Source: Forficula auricularia
Lineage: Eukaryota > Arthropoda > Insecta > Dermaptera > Forficulidae
DNA: 64,000 bases
Assembly: GCA_024734495.1 (NCBI GenBank)
Contig: JALMQS010000102.1
Span: 6,354,143 to 6,418,142 of the forward strand
Direction: 5' to 3'
Numbering within the stretch: position 1 is the stretch's first letter; every line of letters starts with the position of its first letter. The translations under genes and the position numbers were made by a program. This document shows positions 41,961-53,689 of this stretch, one piece after another. A model generated the notes under the pieces. It was not told the origin of the DNA, searched no databases, and saw only the letters and a program-made list of their open reading frames with translations.

Positions 41961-44900
41961 AACGTGCCTAAAGAAGTTGTCACTTTAAAAATACTGTAGT
42001 AATGTATACTTATGCATGTAATTCAAGATTGTTATTGCTTTCGGAATTGATCTCATTCAAGATTAATTTCCATAAAGTTATTTACTCATTATATGCTATT
42101 TTCAGAAAGTTTTAAGGGAATATTGAAGTCTATTCATCATCGACCTGGTATTTTTTAACAAGATATTAGACCTGACAAGAGCAAACATGTCTTTAAATAC
42201 GCTTGGCAAAATAATAACTTCGGTAATTTTTTGCCTTAGTTAAAACTGTTATATTAATATTATTTTTAACGAATCGAAATTTTTATTGTGCGTGAAGGGT
42301 CTAAAACACACCCAAAAAGAGTTAAATTAAATTTTTTACTGTTCCCTATTTGCAATATTATTTTTAATTATTGTTTATTTATTCAACCACTTATTTTGTT
42401 TCGATTCCAGCCACACGTTCAACTACTTGTTTTATTTAGAAAAACAATCACCCATTTTATTTTTATCCAGCCACACATGTCAATAGTCACTTTAAATAAA
42501 AAATAATAGAAAAATGAGTTTTCCCAAAGTTGAGACCTGCATAGATAGTTCCATTTCCCTCCATAAGACTGGTTTCTCGCAATCACCGTCTCCAGTCGAT
42601 TTTGTCCCATGGAAACTCATTGATTTCTCTCACATCCTTAATTGTTGGGAGCAATATTATAATATGGGCTTTCTCTTTCCAACCTCTAAGAAATCCTTAA
42701 GTAATTCTTCGTCTCTTAATGAGTGCCCAATTATCTTACTCAGACATCACCTACAAGGTTCTTCTTTCTCCGGTTCTTTCAAAAAAAATATGTGTATCTT
42801 CAATATCTTTTAAGTCGATTTCGAGATAGACTGAATAATCTATTATACATATATAAAAAAATATATTTATTATATATATAATTTTTGCTCGTTTAAAAGA
42901 TACAGCTATAATAATGAGGGGTGGCTTTTATTTATGTCTTTTGTGTATAGAGTATATAAACCTCACCTACTTTTACGATTGTTTTCGCTGGGGTTGCTCC
43001 GTAATATTTCCAGAGAGAATCCTTGAACATACTGCTATATAAGGTCTAAAATACAGCTCAAACATATATATTTAAAAATAATAATTAAATACCATGTTTA
43101 GCAAAAAATAATATTAGAGTCTCAATCGGTGTATATTAAATATAAAATTTAATTAATTTTCAATTAAACAATAAATAGTCTTAACAAACAAACAAACAAA
43201 ACAATTATAACTTGTATACTATTCACTATTAAATGCATGAATATATGAATATTAAATAAGCTTAAAAAATTCATTAATCAAAATTATTTCAAAATTACAT
43301 TTACTTTCATTCTAAATGTTGCGTTGTGCTCTAACCACCTCATTAATTAAATCAAGCGAAATAGAATTATAAAATATTTAGTACTTCTGTTTAGATGGAA
43401 ATGTTGGTCCAGTTAATTAACCCTCTCTGCTAGGTATAATATTAACAGAGAATTCAAAAGTGGAAAAAATAAAAAAAGCAATACTAAAAAGTAGTAGGTA
43501 TTTAAAAATTAATCTATGTTCGAATAATTTAATATTGTAATTAATATTATCAGCAAAATAAAATATATATATTTCCTTATTTTTTATCACTAATTGAATT
43601 CTACATTTTTCAAATATTCTAATCAGAAAATTTTTTAATAAGTTGAAAAAATGAATGATGGTTAGAGAACAATTCGAATCAATAAAAGTTTTTCATCCAT
43701 TGAAAAACAATGAATTTCAATAGAAAGAACAATTTGAACTATTTTAATTCAATAGATCTTAAAATTTTCTGAAATATTCATTTTTAAAAGATCTCGACTA
43801 AAATTCTTTAAAGTATTAGATATCTAATGAATTCAGTAAACAGTAAATAGATAATGTAGATATAATTATTATTTCTCTATTATATAAAGTCTATAATATT
43901 GAAAGCGATGGATTACCTTTTTTCAATCTTTTTTGCTTAAATGTTCAATTTAGCACGTTGGTTGAGTGGTTGAGCGAGAACAATTCTGGTTGGGCTCGCC
44001 CAACCCACCCCTGACGCCGCCACTGCTAATTAGAAAAATAGGAAATGAGCTCATGAGAGATGACCGTAAAATTTTAAACATTATGAAAAATATTCATTTA
44101 ACAATGACGCCTGTAGGGTAGGCTAGTCCGTTCCCAAGACGTCTTTTGGTTGCATAAATACAGGCGGACAGCTTTATAGACTATTTTTTATGTTAGTACC
44201 TGGCTTTAAAAAGCAATATATTAATATTATTTTAGACTTTGAATTGAGGTAAAAAGGTCAAATTTTATTTGCAGTCAGAATTTTATTGAATAAACTTTTT
44301 TATTTCCCGTTTTGCCACTGGGGTCCCTGGAGCTCGAAATGGGGGTATTTAATAGCTCCTGATTTATTATGAAAAAAAATATTTATTAAAAACACACTTT
44401 TAATTCAAAATGCACTAACAAGCAGAAAATGATCTTTTTTTGAAAGCAGTTTGAAATAAAAACATACTAAAATTTTTGCATATGATTTTATTTTTTATAT
44501 ATAATACTATTAATAAAATTACATTATAATTTTACATTTGTAAGGATTTGGCAAATGAACAATTGTAGTATAAAATTGTGAACTCCATATGTGGATAACA
44601 TTACAATAGATTCAAAATTCAATTCCCCTCTTTGTCTGTTCTTTTGAGAGAACAAGCTTAGAGAATGAAGGACATAAAACCCTTGAAATTTCAACTTTTG
44701 ACAGATTAATTAATCCATTTTTTGAATGTAAGTCTTCTCTTTTCTTTCTGTTTCGGAGTTAGTTATAATTTTATAAATGCTTATAAAGCTGTATATAAAA
44801 CACGTTTAATTCTATAATCTAATTTTGTGACAGATTTATGGGAGATTCGTTTGTTTTTTAAAAAAAGAAAAAGATTTAATTTTTAATTTCATTCTAGTGT

Positions 44901-45763
44901 GAAAATCCATTTGTCTAATACTTGAATGTGTATAGAAAAAAACCAAACAACTTGATTAGAAGCGATTTCTATTTTCCTCTATTTTTGGATTGGTTCCAAG
45001 GAGAGCGTTGATAATATTGTCTTTGATTTTAATTAAACCTTAATATCGAATTAGTTCTTGTATTAATTCTTCTCTCATAACTTTTGAAATCCATATCCCT
45101 ATCCTAAGAGAATTTATTTAATCTCACTGATAAGAACTAACAAAGTATTCTATTTGGTAAATGAGATTGTGCATACTTTAATAAAATACATAAGCTACTC
45201 TCGATCTCAAATTTCGCATTGCTCTTGATATAAACAGAAGATATAAATTTCAGAATGAATATCTGTACATTAATACATTGGATAATTGAGACTAAGAATG
45301 TCATGAAAGAACAATTTATTATTCTGTTTATACGAATAAAATTTGTTGTATACTAGGTATGACGTATTCATTAATGCATTATATAATAGCTTAATTTTAA
45401 ATATTCAGTATGAGATTAATATAGACTTTGAAACGTGGAAAAATTAAAAATTTTAGTTCGTGTTCAAAAAATATTAAATAATTAAAAACATAATATCAAA
45501 TATAAATTACTTCCTAATATTTCAATTTTTAGAGGCTGTTCAAGTTTTACATAAGCATATTTTAGTTGATTTGGCCCATACTCGCCACTCTGTGTATGTA
45601 TTCAGAAACGAGCCAACCCCTTACTGATATTCTTAACTAGCTGGAAGCGTTTCCGCTCTTTACCTATTTCATAGATACTATCATTGCGTGTGGTATGAGA
45701 TCAAATCAATAATTAAAATACAAATTACATAGTCATTTAGGTTTTGGAAGAATTTACAAAAAT
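41961..45763. other. AT-rich, probable Ddr intron
   Basis: No exon was recognised upstream of the Ddr acceptor. The plus-strand frame at 42514-42813 matches no family. TTAGTACCTGG-type motifs at about 44195 are shared with 46598-46680. An AAAC microsatellite lies at about 43184-43201. Confidence 0.4.
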
Positions 45764-45789
45764 ATTTTTTTTGTTTTTTATGATTACAG
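45764..45789 (+). promoter_or_regulatory. Splice acceptor of Ddr exon
   Basis: A T-rich tract leads into GATTACAG (AG at 45788-45789). The first exon base A completes a codon begun in the previous exon, consistent with Arg in the conserved AR-L stretch of the family. Confidence 0.75.
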
Positions 45790-46021
45790 ATTGCGGATTG
45801 AAAAAACGGGTGGTGCATGGTGTCCGAAACAACAGGTTGAACGGGGTGTTAGAGAGTGGCTCCAGATTGAGCTATCAAGAGTTCATGTGGTCACTGGGGT
45901 GGAGACCCAGGGCAGATATGACCATGGTCGAGGACAAGAATATGCCGAAGAGTATACGCTAGAATACTGGCGGCCTGGGCTTGAGACATGGAGAGAATAC
46001 ACCCGGTGGGACGGCAAAAAG
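45790..46021 (+). CDS. Ddr: Discoidin domain receptor exon (F5/8 type C domain)
   Basis: This internal exon encodes 77 codons of the extracellular discoidin domain of a collagen-binding receptor tyrosine kinase. Residues in order are LRIEKTGGAWCP, then REWLQIEL, VHVVTGVETQGRY, GQEYAEEYTLEYWRPGL and YTRWDGKK. The GAWCP, EWLQI, TQGR and YxLxYWR blocks are those conserved between vertebrate DDR1/DDR2 and insect Ddr. Exon phase is 2 in and 0 out. The donor is AAG|GTAACC at 46021/46022. Neither the kinase nor the rest of the discoidin domain was found in the window, so introns are long. The open frame ends in a stop two codons into the intron, as expected. Confidence in family is high. Orthology to a single Ddr gene is likely but untested. 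Confidence 0.88.
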
Positions 46022-46597
46022 GTAACCATCTGATCAAATAAATCTACATAATATTCGACTTTATGCTTAGAGCTGTCATAAATTTTATGGCAAATTGACT
46101 TTTGTCCAATTTATATTTCCTTCGATATTTTTTTACTGTTCTAATGAGTTACTATACTTAGAATATTGTCTTATAAAGGAGGTAGGTATAGTTTTATAAA
46201 TGAGTGTTTACCATGTAGTCTCTCCTACAAATTTCATGTGGAAAGTTAGCCTAGTGTAAATCATTATTACTCGATAATAAAGTTAAATAATTGTTAAAAA
46301 TAATTATTAAGATTTTTTTCAGATCGAATTGATTCATGTATTTTTGTTTATTTGATGTCGCTATAAAAAATAGTTCTTATGAAAGTTTGTTCATTTTTTT
46401 TGTAGATTAAGTAGAACGTATAGAAAAATATAGGGTTCCATTTAAAAAACAGAACTTGACATTGAAATACCCTTGAAAGCTTGTTCTAGGTCGACAAATA
46501 ATAGAGTAGTTTAGTTTTCTCACTCGATATAAACAAACTTTCATTTGACAAATTTTTCCATATAATGCACTGTTTTTGAATTATAATATAATAGTAC
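46022..46597. other. Intronic DNA after Ddr exon
   Basis: Starts with the donor GTAACC. AT-rich with no further exon recognised. Confidence 0.5.
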
Positions 46598-46690
46598 CTG
46601 GAGGCACCGAGCGATGCTCGGTAACTTCTTCCTTCAGTTAAAAGCTTTATTTTAATATTATTTTTAAATTAATTTAAAATTCTGACAAAT
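46598..46690 (-). mobile_element. Helitron-like 3' end
   Basis: The minus strand ends with hairpin CCGAGCATCGCTCGG followed by TGCCTCCAGGTACTA. The same hairpin and tail close the sequence at 54430-54660, and both then diverge. A GC-rich hairpin 10-12 bases from the end is Helitron-like, but the exact terminal CTRR is not certain. The subterminal AATATTATTTTTAA block also occurs at about 42265 and 61452. Confidence 0.55.
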
Positions 46691-46860
46691 TTAATATACG
46701 ATAGATATAGGTATCCTGATTATATTTATGATAAAATTATTAATTTTAATTAATGAGAAAAACTAATATTATTTGATTGAGGAGCATTATATAAATTATA
46801 GAAAAAACCGAAACTTACATTTAAAAGTTCAAAGTGCCTATGGTAGTAGTCTTTAAATTT

Positions 46861-46965
46861 AGATTATCAATTTAAAAAAAGGGCCATCTACTAAATCCGA
46901 ATTGTCATAGATAATTTTTATTATAGGTATGTCAGAAGAGTTGTGGTCACCTCCAAGAAAAACCC
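46861..46965. repeat. Single arm related to the 49.9-50.2 kb hairpin
   Basis: CTACTAAATCCGAATTGTCA, ATAATTTTTATTATAGGTAT and GTCAGAAGAGTTGTGGTCAC follow the order of the left arm at 49935-50005. Confidence 0.55.
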
Positions 46966-47286
46966 GATCGCCAAAAATAGCAATCCGAGCTATTTGGATA
47001 CTCTTCTAAGGGCCAGTTTCATAAAACTAAGATGACCCTATGCTAGAGAAGACCCTGGGGTTAGCTCTCGAAATATGTTTCATAAAAAAAACATAGGGTG
47101 ATCGCAGACTTAACCCCTCTACCTTTAACTCTCCGAACTTGAGGGGTTAAGCTTTATCCTGGGGCTAACTCTGTGTTTATTCATTGACATTAGAAAAACG
47201 TTTTATAGGCTAGAGTTTCAAATCAAAAAATTCAAAAACAAATCGTTACATTATTTATTTTTATAATATTATTATTATTATTATTT

Positions 47287-47960
47287 GAAAGCTATGTTGG
47301 GAATATAAGGACAAAGTTTTTATGTTGTTTTGACTTTTGTTTATCCACCAACGTTTCGTCGACTTTACCGACTTCTTCAGGGCTTCAAATAGTCGTAGCC
47401 ACGCATTCGTTTAAATTTTTCTTTTTACCTTCGTTTCCAGCTGAAGGCCATCAGAACAACAAATTTTTCAAAAGATATTTGGCACGTTAACAAAAAACAC
47501 AATTTTTCCCTTTTTAATAACAACCTTATCAATACAGAAGAGTAATCACTTCTTACAAAAAAATAGAATAGAATATTTTTACTTTTTATCCTATATACAA
47601 AAATCTCTAACCTCCAGATAAAAATTACACTTATATATTAATAAAATGCATGTCAACACGACACCCAGTCAAGTTATTATTCAGATGATTTAATTTATTC
47701 GAGGTGCGTAGATATAAGATAAGCAAATGTATCTATTCTGGATTGTTTTGATATAGGCTGTTACTAGTATTGGTGAAAAAATTGTGTTTTGTGCTTAATG
47801 TGCCGTATACATTCTGATATTTTCAGCGAAAGGTAAAAAGAAAAATTTGAATGTGTGACTTGTTCATACTGAGCCGAAAGCCGGCAAAATCGGCGTATAG
47901 ATTGAATAAACAAAAAAGTCACACATAAAAAACTTTTGTCCTTATTTTCCAATATAAACT
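47287..47960. repeat. Fold-back with hammerhead-like arms
   Basis: Left GTTGGGAATATAAGGACAAA and right TTGTCCTTATTTTCCAATAT ends are inverted. The left arm on the minus strand has CTGAAGA (47374-47380), A, stem II GTCGGT/GTCGAC, GAAAC (47353-47357), GTTG and GTG. The right arm is degraded (CTGAGCCGAAAGCCGG). About 400 bp of unrelated sequence lies between the arms. Confidence 0.75.
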
Positions 47961-48557
47961 TTCAGAATTGTAAATTAAATTATGGACGGAAATGATATCA
48001 TAGTATTATTATTATTATTATATTTATATAATATTAAATATAATCAAATATATATCTATATAAATGTATATAGAATTTTAATTTATGTTAACACAGAATT
48101 AGAATAAAACAAAGAATTCATTATATAGAGTAGGTATATTTTTTAAAAGTAAATATCTAATAAATTAAATTAAAAAAAATTCAAACTAAAATCGATGAAA
48201 GCAGATATTTCTAATAAAATAGTTAAATTTTTATATTTATTTCGTAGAATAAAATTAGATCGGAAACGATTGGAGTCATCATTAAATTCTGATGCCAAAT
48301 CATCCCATATTTTTTTTCTTTAAATTAACATCAGAATCTGAGCGCTAAGATTCCAACACATCTTTATATTTATTAACGAGAAAAACAAGACGTTTCTTTT
48401 CTTCTATTGTGAAATTTGGAGTTCTTTTATTTTTAATTGAAGATTGGTCCATATTCTATCAAAAATTTAATATTCAATTATTCAATACATTTCAAATTTT
48501 TAAAATTACATGATTTGTCTCAGTTTTGTTGTATCTTTATTTTTTTACCCTTTATTT

Positions 48558-49290
48558 TTTAACCGACTTCAAAAAAGGAGGAGGTTCTCTATTCGATTGA
48601 ATTTTTTTTTTTTTTTTTGTGCCTATGTTACTCCTCATATCTCCGCCAATTGTCAACCGATTTTGAAAAAAAATTTTGCATTGGGTCCAGTCTAGCTTCC
48701 GATTGGTCCCATTTTTTTCTCGATTTTTTTCCTTAGGTATTAGACTCTTTTTATTAGGTTTGTTTAGACCTAACCTCTTTGTTTATGAACCGATTTCGAT
48801 GGTTCTTTTTTTATCCGAAAGGGGTGTCTTAGGGATGGTGTCATATTAATTTGGTCAAGTTCTGATGATATGATCACTATTAATAATATCACTAAAAAGA
48901 GAAAAATAAAAATAATTTTAAGAAAAAAATAAAAACCGACTTCAAAAAATTAAATGCAACAAATAAAATACACTAAAAGGTATAAAATAATTATTATCTT
49001 ATTTAGTTACAACTAAACGACGAAATATTAACATGAAATTACTTTTTGAAGTTGGTGCCAAATATATACCTTTTATGAATCGCACTCGACGGATCTTACT
49101 TAGTACTTTTGGCAGGTACGCTCGCTTATAGGTATAGTTTGTTTGGCACCGACTTCAAAAAGTAATTTCATGTTAATATTTCGTCGTTTAGTTGTAACTA
49201 AATAAGATAATAATTATTTTATACCTTTAGTGTATTTTATTTGTTGCATTTAATTTTTTGAAGTCGGTTTTTATTTTTTCTTAAAAATTA
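48558..49290 (+). mobile_element. ACCGACTTC element copy
   Basis: Starts TAACCGACTTCAAAAAAGGA and closes GAAGTCGGTTTTTATTTTTT. It includes the family hairpin around 48990-49215 and closely matches 5265-5810. Confidence 0.85.
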
Positions 49291-49573
49291 TTTTTTATAT
49301 GAACTTAAATGTAGAAAAATATTTGATTGTTTTTAAATAATAAAAGGATACAAGACGAATGTCAAAACAAAAAAAAATTTAAACATAATTTTTTTTTTAA
49401 TAACTAAAATCTAGGGAATTTCGCCATTGCCAACCTATTTTCCTAACCTTGACTCGGGGTGAGCTAACTCCACACTATTTTGTTTTATGAAATTCATATT
49501 GTTTGGAACTCCAGGCTCACTCTCAACCTGGAGTTGGGTAAGCCGAGGATTATTTTTTTTATGAAACTGGCCC

Positions 49574-49934
49574 TAAGTGTATATATGTATCTTATATATG
49601 TACCACTTAAATATTTAACTTTAATTTACGTGATAGTCTAGTTTTTTTAAATTTAAAAACAAGATCATGTGTTATAATTAAAACAAAGATTTTTCAATGG
49701 AAGATTCCGCGCCGCGTGATAGAAGTAGGTTATGCATTCAAATAGAAAGCTCTGTATTGCGGCGCTGCGTATTAAAATCTTTAGAACAATAATATTTTGC
49801 ATCAATTCAAGGTATCTGAAATGTTAAATATTCCACTCGGGAATCAAACCGATATATGTACCTTGTACCTACTAAGAATATAAGAGTTCAAATTGCCTAT
49901 AGAAATAAAACTTTAAATCTCCAAGAAAATCACA
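49574..49934. other. Non-coding, unassigned
   Basis: AT-rich, with CCGCGCCGCGTG near 49708 as the only GC-rich patch. No gene was seen. Confidence 0.4.
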
Positions 49935-50165
49935 AGAGGTTGTCATATATTAGATCCGAGATGGAATGGATGATTTTTAATTATATGTCAGAAGGGTTGT
50001 TATCACACCCTCTACAAATGTCAGAGGGATTCAACTCACATGGTAGCCAATTGTCCTGGATTGCTAATTTTACCCTTCGAGTTCGATACTAAAAAGGGGG
50101 AACAACCCTTCTGACATGAGTAAAAATAATCCATTTCATCTAGGATGTAATAGATGACAACCTCT
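49935..50165. repeat. Inverted repeat, arms about 70 bp
   Basis: Left GAGGTTGTCATATATTAGAT, GATGGAATGGATGATTTTTA and ATGTCAGAAGGGTTGTT are mirrored on the right by AACAACCCTTCTGACAT and its continuation to GACAACCTC. The loop of about 90 bases reads CAGAGGGATTCAACTCACAT and onward. The class is unknown. Confidence 0.8.
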
Positions 50166-51696
50166 CGGGATTTCGATAAATTTTGGATTCCATAGCTTTT
50201 TGGTACTTGAGACAGCAGGACAGAAGCCTTTCTGACAGGCAAATTATCTTTAACATCTCAGATTAAGAAGAGGAAAGGAAGGATTATTGATTTTCTATTT
50301 TGAAAAAAAGAATGGGTTAATTTAATACTATGGTTGCCCGGAAGCCCCGACCCAGTAGTGCACTTGTAGTGTTGTGTTGGCGTGCACTTCATTTCACAAT
50401 AATAAATATAATTAATAAGATAGTTTCAAATGCGTTAGCTTTCTTTTTGTCTTCAGACTAATACAAATATTTCAAGTGAATATTTAATAAAATTTTAAAC
50501 ATAAGTGAATCTATTTCTTTTGTTAAAATGAATTTGAATGTCTACTTTCTTTCTTTATTAATCGATGGTTTAGATTTTTCTTTCGTCTAAAATAAATATC
50601 CATGTTCAAATAGCGTATATTCATTTCTGTCATGAACAGGTAAATTAGAATACATGTAGAGAAGAGAGAGAAATGTTCAAATTATATTCCATTAGCCAAC
50701 AAAAGTGACAGAATAAAAAATATTTTCTCATTAAATATCAAATATTAAATTTTTTTATTGATAGAATGGACTATGTAGTGAATAAATATATGGTTTCATG
50801 ACATGGTATGACACAAAAAATGATCCTACGATATTTTATCATAAACCTATTATTATTTGAATTCACACAACATATTTTAGATCTTTTGTTATAGAAAAAT
50901 TTAAAGCGTTACCATTTCAAATGATTATGGCATATTGATGACAGTAATGTAAAACTTTTTACTTTACCATATGTAATATGAGGGGGTATATTGATATTTA
51001 GTTTTTGTTTTTTTGCTTTTGTTTTGTTTTTTTTTGAAAATTCTCAAAAATAGTCCAAAGGATTTTGATATAAAAAATGGAATAAAAATATTATTTCATA
51101 AAATCTACATAAAACAACTTTAGATAGTAAACAGTTTAACGATTATAAGTTTTAAGTATATGTTATTTATTTATTTTTTATGTCAGAGTGAGCTTGACTC
51201 AATTAGGAAATGCAGAAATTATTGATTATAATTCGATGAAGCCGGCTGCACGCTCGAAAAAACATGACTCATGAGGCGTTCCATTTAAGGCTTGAAGTGC
51301 AAGCGAGAGCGCGGAACGAGCGACAAAGATTGAGGCGGGCTTTTTGAAAGCTACAGTTACAAAAATTTTAATGATGTTTCCAAATTTTAAATTTTAAATT
51401 TAAGATTTATGAACAATAATTTAATCACAGTTTATTCTTATAATAAATTATTCAAAATTATTACTTTTTTACAACAAATTACAATTAAATTTGCAAAAAT
51501 AATTAAGTAACTAATTGAACAACAACTTTATTCAGTTTACTTGCTGAAAGAAATAATGTCAATACAAAATTTATTATTATAAAATAATAAAATCAAAAAT
51601 TAAATTTTAACAGTCGAGTAGAAATTTAAACAATAAATTTTATTCAAGTATTTTGTAAATTTAAAATGATTTTCTGAACGAAGAATTTTATGAAAA
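50166..51696. other. Non-coding, unassigned
   Basis: AT-rich. A GC-richer patch lies at 51240-51345 (CCGGCTGCACGCTCG, AGCGAGAGCGCGGAACGAGC). No exon or element end was seen. Confidence 0.4.
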
Positions 51697-51699
51697 AAT

Positions 51700-51827
51700 C
51701 GGTTGTCTGTAAAGTCGGTTTACTGACGATAGTTGAACGTGACAACGTCATAAGAAAATACCATTCCATCAGTATTTTCTTATGACGTTGTCACGTTCAA
51801 CTATCGTCAGTAAACTTTCGACAACCG
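51700..51827. repeat. Perfect 43-bp palindrome with 10-base loop
   Basis: Arms 51719-51761 and 51772-51814 are exact inverted copies (TTTACTGACGATAGTTGAAC at the outer edge, CATAAGAAAATAC at the loop). The outer CGGTTGTC and GACAACCG extend the symmetry after a short mismatch. No transposon termini were recognised. Confidence 0.9.
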
Positions 51828-51832
51828 AATTT

Positions 51833-52328
51833 TTTGAGTATATAAATAAATAGGTCCTTTTCCCAGTGTCGTAACTAAGGTCACATGCGCCCTCCGCCTA
51901 AGCTTTGGGAACATCCCTCCTCAAAACCCTATATTTTTGAAATATTTAACTTGTATTTAAATGGGTATTTTATATAAAAATGTAAAATATAATTTCATTA
52001 AAAAAAAGAAAAGAAAAGAAAAAACAACTATTTTTGCAACCTTCATTTAGAGAGAAAATTTAACAAAGGATCTCCACTTATGAAAAAATTTGTCAAATTT
52101 GATAAGAAAACAAAATTTAATGTCCACTTCTTTGCAGTAACATAACTAAATTACCCGATTGACTATAGAAAAAATTGTTTTGTTGTTATAGCAAACTAGC
52201 CACATAACAAGCGATTTATCTTTATTAATCAACAACTCTGCTACCCTCGTCAAAAATAAAATCATTTGAATTAAACAGAGTATTTATTATTAAAATTAAT
52301 AGCATCAATATTATTTAATTAATCAAGT
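51833..52328. other. Non-coding; one fold-back terminus
   Basis: AACAACTCTGCTACCCTCGT at about 52229 is the inverted terminal motif of the AGAGTAGCAGA fold-back family. An AAAGAAAAGAAAAG tract lies at about 52004-52021. The remainder is unassigned. Confidence 0.45.
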
Positions 52329-52500
52329 ATGTTGGCATGTATTTGGACAGGAAAGGAGCAAATCAAAAAAATTCTTATTGATTTGCGCGACGTTTCGATA
52401 ATTATAGATGAAGCCAAAATAAAATTGGCAAAACATCGCATAAATCAATAAGAATTTTTTGATTTGCTACTTTCCTGTCCAAAAACCTGCCAACATACTT
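52329..52500. repeat. Fold-back, ends TATGTTGGCA
   Basis: Left TATGTTGGCATGTATTTGGA, CAGGAAAGGAGCAAATCAAA and TTCTTATTGATTTGCGCGA are mirrored on the right as ATAAATCAATAAGAATTTTT, GATTTGCTACTTTCCTGTCC and TGCCAACATA. On the minus strand the loop side has TCGAAACGTCGCGC, the downstream half of a hammerhead-like motif, without a clear CTGANGA. Confidence 0.8.
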
Positions 52501-52516
52501 TTTTTATAAAGATATA

Positions 52517-53085
52517 GATGAGAGAAGGAGATACACCAAAAGGTGCATCCCATAAAGGCCTGGGTTGGCCCCTCCATCGTGTAAAGAAGAAGGGGATTTT
52601 ATGGGTTGGGTAGGAGTTGAAGTTATCTGTGGATGTGAGTCTTAAACAGCTGAAGGTTATAAGTTGAGGGGAAGACAGTGCCTGGAAGTGAGTTCCAGTC
52701 TCTGGAGGTCATAGGGATAAAAGAGTTGGCGAAAGCGTTAGTTCGGCTTTTATCCAATTTGACAGCGAAGGGGTGCTGAGCTTTCGAAAACCGCTTGTTT
52801 CTAGCAAAGAAGGCTCTAGGGGGGGATAATTGATTTCAGCTCTACTGCATGAACAGACACCATGATAGTATCTGTAGTACAGGGAAAGGGCAGAAACAGT
52901 TCTTCGGTGAGCCAGGGAGTCGAGTGGGTTTGTTAGGGCTGGGTCTCCTATTAGTTTAATTGCTCGTTTCTGAATTGCGTCCAGTGTGGTTTGGAGGGCC
53001 CTCTCCACAGATGAGAACCATATTCGACACAGGGACGAATTTGAGCCTTATACAGTGTAAGAAGTTGACTGGGAGTATAATAGAA
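52517..53085 (-). pseudogene. Jockey-type LINE 3' fragment
   Basis: The minus strand encodes LDAIQKRAIKLIGDPALTN, LAHRRTVSALSLYYRYYH and EINYPPLEPSLLETSGFRK. Its 3' UTR ends GGTGTATCTCCTTCTCTCAT. It is 5'-truncated more than the 26770-27655 copy and carries its own indels. It is the same subfamily by sequence and has no function. Confidence 0.9.
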
Positions 53086-53189
53086 TACTTGATTAATAAA
53101 GCACTTACTTTTTAACGAACCCTAAAATAGCGCATCTTAAAGGTCTTGTTGAAGGAAACATGTTCAAAAATTTATAAATTAGGAAAGAG

Positions 53190-53300
53190 GAATTCAGTCA
53201 GTAAAGGATGCCTCTGTCGAATAAAAACTCCCAATTGCAGAAAATAGTTTTGCCTTTAATTATATAATGCCATCTTCAGTTCTAATGAGCTGTAATGAGC
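53190..53300 (-). repeat. Degraded hammerhead-like motif
   Basis: The minus strand has CTGAAGA (53273-53279), T, a GGCATTATA...GGC stem-like stretch, then CAAAACTATTTTCTG where GAAAC would stand. It fits a decayed CTGAAGA-T-stem-GAAAC motif. Confidence 0.45.
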
Positions 53301-53689
53301 ATATAATAGTATGACTATCAATACAAATCAAAATAAATTATATAAATAAAATAATAATTGGTTATTGGATCACCAAGTTCCAACACCAAATTCCTTAAAA
53401 ACTATAGGTAATAATTGGTTCTTACAATATTTGAACACTCAATACATTGAGAGCAGACAGAGTTCTTATGTATTTTTATTAAACACAAAATTATAATTAA
53501 CATATTTATTTATTATTCTCAACGGCTAAATGCCTAATATACATTAATATAATACAATAATTATCAAGTATATCAACATTTACAATAATAGACAAAGTAA
53601 TATCATTAAATTAATATAATAATCTACTTTTATTAAACGAGCAAAAATTGTATATTTATTTATATAAATATTTATTTACTTATATATTT
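53301..53689. other. Non-coding, AT-rich
   Basis: No gene or element was recognised. ACCAAGTTCCAACACCAAAT near 53371 resembles, inverted, the GTGTCGGTTCTAGG motif of the 39.6 kb fold-back. Confidence 0.35.

Larger units (their letters stand above)
47009..49573. mobile_element. Inverted-repeat element hosting others
   Basis: Terminal inverted repeats AGGGCCAGTTTCATAAAA (47009) and TTTTATGAAACTGGCCCT (to 49573), each flanked by TA. Subterminal parts on both sides (CCTGGGGTTAGCTC, GGGGTGAGCTAAC) also look inverted. Inside lie a hammerhead-type fold-back (47287-47960) and an ACCGACTTC element (48558-49290). The parent is therefore an older MITE-like element expanded by later insertions. The ends are related to 6847-7002. 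Confidence 0.75.

Noticed and set aside
42514..42813. 99-codon plus-strand frame upstream of the Ddr exon
   Set aside because: No similarity to discoidin or any other family I know and no acceptor/donor in frame; treated as intronic chance.
43945..44035. tRNA or SINE head (GTTGGTTGAGTGGTTGAGCG)
   Set aside because: Resembles an A box but no B box follows at the right distance and no tail is visible.
52380..52450. Hammerhead in the 52.3 kb fold-back
   Set aside because: TCGAAACGTCGCGC resembles the 3' half, but the upstream CTGANGA and stem II are not identifiable.
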